A stretch of 21,725 bases of DNA from a virus: positions 1 through 21,725 of IMG/VR virus record IMGVR_UViG_3300035156_000038. One strand, 5' to 3'. Of the stretch, positions 16,027-21,725 are shown one piece after another (the first letter of the stretch is position 1; each line of letters opens with the position of its first letter). Under the pieces are notes generated by a model that saw nothing but the letters and a program-made list of their open reading frames with translations, was not told the origin of the DNA and did no database searches. The translations under genes and the position numbers were made by a program.

Positions 16027-17736
16027 ATGGCTCTAATGCGCTATCAGCCGTATGGATTGGTTAGACTGGGGGGCAATCGTGGCCTTCAACGCGGATTGGT
16101 AGCGTATGCCCGACTATCTGGCCGCAACACCATTGACCCTGTAGACGGGAAGCCTTGGGCGGTGAATGTAGGGGCGACCCCGCTAACATTTGACGGTACT
16201 CCAAGGGGCATGGGGATGAAGATGAAGGGGGAAACCCCCTCGTTCGTGTCAAGACTTGCCCCCTCCACGATTTCCCCCGGAACGTCACAGCCTGCAACAA
16301 TTCGCTTCAGGCTGTTCTTCCGCAATATGCCAATTCAAGGCTACTCTCTTATGTCTTGGGGAGATAGTCCTCAAGATGGCAACCCGCGACTGTACATTCG
16401 TGTTAACGGGGGAGGTCAAATCAACCTATACCGTGGGGGAGGATACAACTACAACTTTCAGTGCGTGGCAGGTAAGGAGTATATTATCACTTATGCCTGT
16501 GACGGTACGCTGTTCACTCTCTATGTCAATGGAGAGGTTGTAGGCGTTGCAGGGGGATCATGGGGTGGAAATACTTCCGCGTTCTACGTTGGAAGTGGGT
16601 ACGATGGATATAACTATTCCGCTGACTACATCATTTCAGACTTCGCAGTGTGGAACCGTGGGCTAACCAGTGCGGAAGTGGTGAGCGATTACCAGAACCC
16701 TTGGCAAATGTTCGCAACAGACCACGAAGAAGAAGAACCTATTGTAGTCGTAACGGCGGGATACGCTGATACGGCGGGTAGCTCAAGCGGAGCTTCCACA
16801 GTAACAGGCGTGGCGAGAGCCGTAGCACAAGCTTACGGGAGCAGTGCTGCACTGGCAGCGGCAGCAGCGGGAGCCCAAGCGGTAGCCCGTACAAGCGGAA
16901 GCTCCGTAGCGGCCTCTAGCACAGGCGCAACAGCGTACAGCGTATGGAACGTCAACGGAGCGTCACAAGGCTCTGCAACGGCCTCTGTGCCAGCCTTTAG
17001 CGTAGCCAACACTGCTGCGTCTGCTACAGGCGCATCATCGGCGGGTGGTACGGTAGTTTCGGTTGCGTGTGCTAACGGTAATTCGTCAGCATCGGCTACC
17101 GTAACAGGCAACGCAGCTTGCGTATGGCAGATTGTAGGTAACGCGTCGGGCGGGGCAACCGTCAACGCAGTATCCGCGTTTGGTAATAACGAACCGGGCA
17201 ACACGGTAGTCTACTGGGATGTCCAAGGCGCAAGCTACGGTAGTGCTTCAGCGTCGGCTACAGCGAGGGCAGTAACTAACTCGGCTGGTTCTTCTGGTGG
17301 TAACTCATTGGTGACGGCAAGCGCCCAAGCCCTGACAAGCGCAATTGGATCGGCCCTAGCCTCGGCTACGGCAGCAGGCACAGGCGCTATGGTTATCACT
17401 ACCACGGGTGCAGCAGTTGCGGCCAGTTCAGCAGCAGGTAATGCTAATGCGGTGGCTAGCACAAGCGGTAACACCGTTGGTGGAAGTTCTACACAAGCAG
17501 TCTGTCTGACCATCTACGAAAGCGTAGCAAACAGCCTAAGCACGAGTATTGTGCAGGCAGTTACACAATCTGTAGTTGAAGCCATTGGTAATGCTAACGG
17601 CTTTGCCAAGGTTTCGGGAACAACTGAGGGTGGTGTACATTACACGGCTTCCGGCGACAAGTTTAGCGTAACTGTCACGTTCTCCCCGTACAGAATCACG
17701 GTGGAAAGCAACCCATATACCGTAACATTTAATTAA
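16027..17736 (+). CDS. tail fibre/adhesin with LamG-like domain and Ala/Ser/Gly repeats, 569 aa
   Basis: Residues about 90-222 form a concanavalin/LamG-like fold: TIRFRLFFRN, then NLYRGGGYNYNF, the typical YITYACDGTLFTLYVNGE-type strand pair, and the closing WNRGLTSAEVVSDY. From about residue 240 to 525 the protein is a run of degenerate repeats of some 20 residues (patterns like GxSSAxAxxxGxAxAV) made almost only of Ala, Ser, Gly, Thr and Val. The C-terminus ends in a beta segment, ITVESNPYTVTFN. The LamG part is likely to bind host glycans, and the repeats probably form a long fibrous stalk. Receptor binding is inferred. Confidence 0.75.
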   Translation: MALMRYQPYGLVRLGGNRGLQRGLVAYARLSGRNTIDPVDGKPWAVNVGATPLTFDGTPRGMGMKMKGETPSFVSRLAPSTISPGTSQPATIRFRLFFRNMPIQGYSLMSWGDSPQDGNPRLYIRVNGGGQINLYRGGGYNYNFQCVAGKEYIITYACDGTLFTLYVNGEVVGVAGGSWGGNTSAFYVGSGYDGYNYSADYIISDFAVWNRGLTSAEVVSDYQNPWQMFATDHEEEEPIVVVTAGYADTAGSSSGASTVTGVARAVAQAYGSSAALAAAAAGAQAVARTSGSSVAASSTGATAYSVWNVNGASQGSATASVPAFSVANTAASATGASSAGGTVVSVACANGNSSASATVTGNAACVWQIVGNASGGATVNAVSAFGNNEPGNTVVYWDVQGASYGSASASATARAVTNSAGSSGGNSLVTASAQALTSAIGSALASATAAGTGAMVITTTGAAVAASSAAGNANAVASTSGNTVGGSSTQAVCLTIYESVANSLSTSIVQAVTQSVVEAIGNANGFAKVSGTTEGGVHYTASGDKFSVTVTFSPYRITVESNPYTVTFN

Positions 17737-17744
17737 GGAACATT

Positions 17745-18068
17745 ATGCAGATTGAACGCAGACGCGGGGATACTGGGCCGGATACTTGCACGGTATCTGC
17801 ACACGGCGATGCAGCAAACATTACTGGGTGCACATTCCTGATGACGCTAAGCCGGGTTCCAAACCCGGTTGACGCTTCCCAGCAAGTGTATCAAATTGAA
17901 GGAGTTATTATAGACGCGGCAGCCGGGGTGGTGGAATTCAGCCCCACTGCCGAGCAAGCTAATCAGGTAGGATACTTCTATTACGACATCCAAATGACGG
18001 ACTCGTACGGGAAAGTACATACCCCGATTACTGGCAACTACGTCTACAAGCAGGACATTACCAAATAA
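17745..18068 (+). CDS. BppU-like baseplate/receptor-binding N-domain protein, 107 aa
   Basis: The sequence pattern (DTCTVSAHGDAANITGCTFLM, then IIDAAAGVVEFSPTAEQANQ, then FYYDIQMTDSYGKVHT, ending YVYKQDIT) is that of the short beta-sandwich found in BppU-type baseplate upper proteins and many stand-alone phage tail proteins. It has only this domain. It probably assembles with the neighbouring adhesin. The ATG at 17745 has AAGGA upstream. A six-pair AACGCC/GGCGTT hairpin follows the stop codon but lacks a T-run. Confidence 0.7.
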   Translation: MQIERRRGDTGPDTCTVSAHGDAANITGCTFLMTLSRVPNPVDASQQVYQIEGVIIDAAAGVVEFSPTAEQANQVGYFYYDIQMTDSYGKVHTPITGNYVYKQDITK

Positions 18069-18086
18069 CGCCCTCGGGCGTTGCTA

Positions 18087-18115
18087 TTGACAAAGCTAGC
18101 TAGGTAGTGTATTAT
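18087..18115 (+). promoter_or_regulatory. promoter of the Ser-Ser-Arg tRNA group
   Basis: TTGACA (18087-18092), 17 bases containing GCTAGCTAGG and ending GTG, then TATTAT (18110-18115). tRNA-Ser starts nine bases later. The spacer closely resembles that of the promoter at 12527. Confidence 0.85.
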
Positions 18116-18123
18116 GCAGGCAT

Positions 18124-18212
18124 GGAAGATTAACCAGCCGGGGCGCTGGCGGTGATTGCTAATCACTTGGTACGCACCCGCGTATGGCAGTCGGGATGTC
18201 AGTCTTCCGCCA
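18124..18212 (+). tRNA. tRNA-Ser (anticodon GCT)
   Basis: The acceptor GGAAGAT/GTCTTCC pairs fully (one G:U), and G73 and CCA are present. The anticodon arm GGTGA-TTGCTAA-TCACT and a long variable arm are as expected for serine. Confidence 0.9.
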
Positions 18213-18220
18213 AGAACAAT

Positions 18221-18306
18221 GGAGAGTAGCGTACAGGGTACAAAGCAGCCTTGAAAACTGTGCCAGTCTTGATCGGCTGATGGTTCGATTCCTTTATTCT
18301 CCGCCA
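18221..18306 (+). tRNA. tRNA-Ser (anticodon TGA)
   Basis: The acceptor GGAGAGT/ATTCTCC pairs fully (one G:U), and G73 and CCA are present. The anticodon loop is CTTGAAA with a C31:A39 mismatch. A long variable arm is present, and the T-loop is TTCGATT. Confidence 0.88.
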
Positions 18307-18311
18307 TATTC

Positions 18312-18387
18312 GCGTCCTTAGCTTAATGGATAAAGCAGGGAACTTCTACTTCCCGTGATGGGGGTTCAAGTCCTCTAGGACGCTCCA
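18312..18387 (+). tRNA. tRNA-Arg (anticodon TCT)
   Basis: The acceptor GCGTCCT/AGGACGC is perfect, with T73 and CCA. The anticodon stem GGGAA/TTCCC surrounds CTTCTAC. The T-loop is TTCAAGT. Confidence 0.92.
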
Positions 18388-18688
18388 AGACACTTTGCAA
18401 GAGTGTACCCGCTACATGCGGAAAATCCCGACAAGGAATTGCGAAACAGGGGGCCACGTCCTGCTTAGAACGTAGTGGCTACGAATTCCCCCGCTAGGTA
18501 CGCCGAACCGGGAGATAGACAGTGTGGCCCTTTTAGACCTAATTCGTCACGGGAGTAGCCTACTGTCGGTGTGGAGAGGGGTTTATAACTGGAACCCAAG
18601 TTACTGTGCAGGCAGCGTGGCAGGTAGCAACTATTTTGGCCCTGCGTTCTTATTGGACGCGGGGCTTTTTCGTATTTGGAGAATAATA
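18388..18688 (+). other. 300-nt structured leader before the large terminase
   Basis: No gene or standard tRNA is seen. Hairpins include ACACT-TTGCAAG-AGTGT (an anticodon-loop-like 5+7 arm), CCGC-TACAT-GCGG, a GGGGG/CCCCC stem enclosing GCCAC/GTGGC (about 18450-18495), and GGGTT/AACCC (about 18578-18597). It ends in the terminator at 18639. An open frame runs from 18524 into the terminase but crosses the terminator and has no ribosome-binding site. Confidence 0.5.
18639..18670 (+). terminator. intrinsic terminator upstream of the large terminase
   Basis: GCCCTGCGT (18639-18647) pairs with ACGCGGGGC (18657-18665), nine pairs with one G:U, followed by TTTTT. It ends 18 bases before the terminase start, so terminase expression depends on read-through or an unseen promoter. 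Confidence 0.8.
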
Positions 18689-20134
18689 ATGTCAACAAAG
18701 GCTTCAACGAAGCAGAAAATCTACGGGCCTTGTTCGCGTAAGCAGCAGTTGGTTCTAATGGATAACGAAGTAGACGTGCTGCTAACCGGGGGTGGTGCAG
18801 GTTCGGGTAAGACCCACACTTGCATCGTCAAGGCGCTTAAGTACGCCGAAGACCCTGAAGCGCGTATTGTCATCCTGCGTCTCACCTACCCAATGCTTAT
18901 GTCCATCGGCGGTATCGTAGAAGAAGCTAACAAGGTATTTGCCGACTTCAATACCATCTACAAGGTTCAGGCTAAAGAGCATCACTTCCCGAACGGGGCT
19001 ATGGTGAAGTTCGTGGCGATGCCAACCAACCTAAAAGAAGTTCAGGGTTGGCAACCTACCCACGTTATCATTGACGAAGGGGCCGAATTCACACTGGCCG
19101 ACATCCTAGCTCTGCAAGCGCGTATTCGTAGTACCACGTACACGAAGTACAAGCTAAGCATGACGATTACGTGTAACCCGGATCGTGCTTCATGGCTGTA
19201 CGACTGGGTAGAATACTCACTAGACCCCGACACAGGTATTCCGAAGCCGGGTACAGAAGATATTATCCGCTGGTACGTCATCCTGTCCGGTAAGATTCAC
19301 TGGGGAACGTCAGCAGAGCAGCTATACAAGGATCATGGCGAAGGTTATACCTACGGGGATGACTTTATGCCTATGAGCTTCCGCTTTATCCCGATGACGA
19401 TTGAAGATAACCCCGTCATCCTGAAGCATAACCCGCGATACAAAGCTAACCTGCTATCACAAAGCCGCGTTTCGCAGCTACGCTACCTGTACGGATCGTG
19501 GACAGCCGTGCCAGAAGGCAGCAGCGTCTTCAACCGGGAATGGGTCAAGATCATCGACTACGCCCCACCTGAAGTTGCTAACCGCGTTCGATCATGGGAC
19601 TTGGCCTACTCCATCCCTTCCGAAACCTATCCGAACCCGGACTGGACGGTTGGTGTAAAGATGTCACGCACCCGAGAAGGCCGCTACGTCATCGAAGATG
19701 TGGTGCGCTTCAGAAAGCTAACAGACGGCGTGCTAAAGACCATTATAGACACTTCCGACTGTGACGGCAAGAACCAGCTTGTTACCTACCCACGAGACAA
19801 CGGCGGCGGTAAGGCTAACAGTGTGCACATGGCTAGGTTGTTCTCTGAGAACGGTATGTACACCCGTGGTATCCCAATCTCAGCCCACTCTAGCAAGATG
19901 CAACGCTTCCTGCCTTTCTGTTCATTGGCTGAATCTGGCTCTGTAGATATGGTACGTGGGCCGTGGAATGAAGAATTCCTGTCGGAGCTAGAGCGGTTCG
20001 TGGGCGACAAGAAAATGAAAGACGACCAAGTTGACGCCACAAGTGATGCTTTTAACATCTTAGCAAAACAGACGTTGATGCCGACTTTCAGCATCCCGGA
20101 TATGACGCAAGCTAGCCCAATCCCGTCAATTTGA
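18689..20134 (+). CDS. terL: terminase large subunit, 481 aa
   Basis: This is the DNA-packaging motor. The ATPase domain has Walker A GGGAGSGKT at residues 34-42 and Walker B HVIIDE at 125-130. The C-terminal nuclease has the RNase H-like signatures SWDLAYS (first catalytic Asp, near residue 345) and DDQVDATSDAF (near residue 450). The length is normal for the family. I choose ATG 18689 (MSTKASTKQ), which follows GGAGAA, over an upstream frame that crosses a terminator. The portal gene follows, as usual. It acts with the portal and a small subunit to cut and pump DNA into the prohead. Confidence 0.95.
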   Translation: MSTKASTKQKIYGPCSRKQQLVLMDNEVDVLLTGGGAGSGKTHTCIVKALKYAEDPEARIVILRLTYPMLMSIGGIVEEANKVFADFNTIYKVQAKEHHFPNGAMVKFVAMPTNLKEVQGWQPTHVIIDEGAEFTLADILALQARIRSTTYTKYKLSMTITCNPDRASWLYDWVEYSLDPDTGIPKPGTEDIIRWYVILSGKIHWGTSAEQLYKDHGEGYTYGDDFMPMSFRFIPMTIEDNPVILKHNPRYKANLLSQSRVSQLRYLYGSWTAVPEGSSVFNREWVKIIDYAPPEVANRVRSWDLAYSIPSETYPNPDWTVGVKMSRTREGRYVIEDVVRFRKLTDGVLKTIIDTSDCDGKNQLVTYPRDNGGGKANSVHMARLFSENGMYTRGIPISAHSSKMQRFLPFCSLAESGSVDMVRGPWNEEFLSELERFVGDKKMKDDQVDATSDAFNILAKQTLMPTFSIPDMTQASPIPSI

Positions 20135-20173
20135 TTACTAGCACGCTTCCTACCTACCTGTCAAGCTAAACAC

Positions 20174-20202
20174 TTGACATTTTAGGGGAAGTGTGTTAGA
20201 AT
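20174..20202 (+). promoter_or_regulatory. promoter of the portal gene
   Basis: TTGACA (20174-20179), 17 bases, TAGAAT (20197-20202). The start codon lies 29 bases downstream after an AAGGAG site. The 96 bases between terminase and portal hold nothing else. Confidence 0.8.
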
Positions 20203-20230
20203 CGCTTCATTAAATCAACAAGGAGTTTGT

Positions 20231-21725
20231 ATGGCAGCTAGAAAGCCTAAACAAGAAGGCGCAGGCTTGCAATCGGACTCTGGTGCAGTAATTCCACGCG
20301 TCAGCCTTGGCGAGTCGGGGTTTATCGGCCTTCGTACTTCGAACGGTCAAATTCTGGAAGAAGCAAACAGGGCGTTTCGATTCCCGGCCTTCCTGAAGAC
20401 AGTAAATGAAATGCGCAACGATCCAACGATTGCAGCCGCACTAAACGTTTACCGTATGATGATTAACCGCGTTGACTGGAAGGTAGAGCCGCCAGTGGAT
20501 GCAACTGAAACAGAAAAGCAACGAGCAGACTTTGTAGCTTCCTGCATGGGAGATATGGAAGGAACTTGGGGCCAGTTCATTTCGGAGACAGTGACGTATA
20601 TCGAATACGGCTTCTCCGTGCAAGAAAAAGTTTATCGCCGTCGCCTTACTCGCAACGGTAGCAAGTTTAATGATGGGCTGGTTGGCCTTCGCAAGATCGC
20701 TACACGATCACAAGATACTATTCGCCACTGGAATTTCAGTGAAGACGGACGTGACCTTGTAAGCATCGGCCAAAGCCTAGTCAACCTTGAGAACGGATCA
20801 CGGTACATCGCTAACACGTCTGCTAAAGACGGCGTTATCACTATCCCCCGTTCCAAGTTTATGCTTTTCAGCGTTGATAGCGTGAAAGGCAACCCGGAAG
20901 GTAAATCGCTGCTTAAGAATGTGTACCTGCCTTACAAGCAGCTTACCATGCTAAAAGATCAGCTACTTCTAGGTGTCGCAAAAGATATGGCCGCTGTGCC
21001 TATCGTGTATCTGCCACCTGACCTGATGGACGCTAACGCCCCACCAGAGAAGAAAGCAGCCTACCAAGCTTATCAACGTCTTGTAGACAACGTTGCCGCT
21101 GGTACTCAGAAGGGGATGATTCTCCCGATGATGTACGACGAACAGGGCAAGCCGATGTTTGAATTCAAGCTTATGGAAGCTAAGGCTAACAGCAAGTTTG
21201 ACATCCCCGGAATCATCGAACAGCTTCAGCAAGACATTTTCGTTGCCCTGAACTGTGACGTAATCAAGACCAGCGGCGAAGGTAACTTCGCGGTAGGCGA
21301 GTCTAAGACTAACCTGCTAGCACTGGCTATTGAACACCGTCTTAACGAGATTCGGGACGTGCTGAATAACGATCTTATCCCGCAATTGTACGCCTTGAAC
21401 GGTTGGAGTCTAGACAGGCTTCCTACCTTTGAATACGGTGACATTCTGGATATTGATTCGGAAGCGTTCTCTAAGTTCGTACAGCGCGTGGGTGCAGTCG
21501 GCATGATGGAAATTGATCGCCAGTGGTTGAATAAGATTCGTGAAGTTGGCGGTATTGAGCCGCTTCCGCCTGATGCCCCAGTAGACAAGGAAAACTTGAC
21601 TGGTGCACCGCCAGCAGGAGCCGGGGCCGGAATGGCACCGGGAACAACTGGTGAAGGTACTGCCAAGGTTGGCGGTAAGTCTAAGAAAACCGATAAGTCG
21701 GCAGGCAACTCCGATAACGCTGCAT
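20231..21725 (+). CDS. portal protein, 3'-truncated by the window, at least 498 aa
   Basis: The ATG at 20231 follows AAGGAG, and the frame stays open to the window edge. It resembles the DUF935/Mu gp29-like portal group: an N-terminal FLKTVNEMRNDPTIAAALNV followed by VDWKVEPP, the wing/stem region SKFMLFSVDSVKGNPEGKSL, and KMILPMM-type and Gln-rich helical parts near IIEQLQQDIFVALN. The end is Gly/Ala/Lys-rich (GAGAGMAPG, GGKSKKTDK). Portals form a dodecamer at the capsid vertex through which DNA passes. The position directly after the large terminase supports the call. Confidence 0.85.
   Translation, partial: MAARKPKQEGAGLQSDSGAVIPRVSLGESGFIGLRTSNGQILEEANRAFRFPAFLKTVNEMRNDPTIAAALNVYRMMINRVDWKVEPPVDATETEKQRADFVASCMGDMEGTWGQFISETVTYIEYGFSVQEKVYRRRLTRNGSKFNDGLVGLRKIATRSQDTIRHWNFSEDGRDLVSIGQSLVNLENGSRYIANTSAKDGVITIPRSKFMLFSVDSVKGNPEGKSLLKNVYLPYKQLTMLKDQLLLGVAKDMAAVPIVYLPPDLMDANAPPEKKAAYQAYQRLVDNVAAGTQKGMILPMMYDEQGKPMFEFKLMEAKANSKFDIPGIIEQLQQDIFVALNCDVIKTSGEGNFAVGESKTNLLALAIEHRLNEIRDVLNNDLIPQLYALNGWSLDRLPTFEYGDILDIDSEAFSKFVQRVGAVGMMEIDRQWLNKIREVGGIEPLPPDAPVDKENLTGAPPAGAGAGMAPGTTGEGTAKVGGKSKKTDKSAGNSDNAA

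Noticed and set aside
16833-17513. Antisense open frames in the tail repeat region
   Set aside because: They are artefacts of the Ala/Ser-rich repeats, which give few stops on the opposite strand.
18524-18688. N-terminal extension of the terminase
   Set aside because: It crosses a strong intrinsic terminator, has no ribosome-binding site, and the family normally begins shortly before the Walker A motif, as the 18689 start does.

Overview
The window looks like part of a large tailed-phage genome (Caudoviricetes) that infects a Gram-negative, probably proteobacterial, host. The reasons are a large terminase, a portal protein, a tail/receptor-binding cassette, closely packed small genes of unknown function, a dense tRNA array, and strong sigma70-type promoters. 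The host is an inference. It rests on beta/gammaproteobacterial-style Fur boxes and on tail genes of a kind familiar from phages of such hosts. Start and end are open: the first gene is cut at its 5' end and the portal gene at its 3' end.

Layout. (1) 1-1072: four rightward genes of unknown function, closed by a terminator. (2) 1104-2183: more than 1 kb without a convincing gene, lying between two converging terminators. It holds about ten same-orientation copies of an ACATAG-centred motif, several GC-rich hairpins and two identical Fur-box-like sites. (3) 2219-8484: a leftward block of 18 genes, mostly small and translationally coupled. It includes several small membrane proteins, a ferritin-like protein, an HD-domain protein of the SpoT/MESH1 alarmone-hydrolase type and a serine recombinase. 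Promoters with 17-bp spacers lie at 8514-8542, 7780-7808, 7315-7343 and 5567-5595. (4) 8485-8814: divergent control region with twin 12-bp palindromes. (5) 8815-14723: rightward array of tRNA genes interrupted by a terminase-small-like gene, an HNH endonuclease, a TROVE (Ro60/Rsr) gene and a PD-(D/E)XK homing-endonuclease-like gene. (6) 14796-18068: five structural/tail genes. (7) 18087-18387: three more tRNAs. (8) 18689-21725: large terminase and portal.

I can fold 23 recognisable tRNAs plus one aberrant one. All encode CCA, and together they cover all 20 amino acids. Many are non-standard: A54 in the T-loop, extra mini-hairpins in the variable region of Thr, Pro and Met, short variable regions in both Leu tRNAs, and A31:C39 mismatches.

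The most interesting system is the full-length TROVE protein with an intact MIDAS site, set inside the tRNA array and flanked by non-tRNA structured elements. Four elements share the box GAA-N(5-6)-GTTACTTC, which folds like a tRNA D-arm. One pairs that box with a canonical T-arm and an acceptor-like stem but has no anticodon arm. Other elements nearby are bounded by perfect 12- or 13-bp inverted repeats. Ro60 orthologues work with Y RNAs that mimic tRNA and are usually encoded nearby, so I propose that this phage carries a Ro60 ribonucleoprotein with several tRNA-mimic Y RNAs. The TROVE gene and the repeated box are seen in the sequence; the Y RNA identity is inferred.
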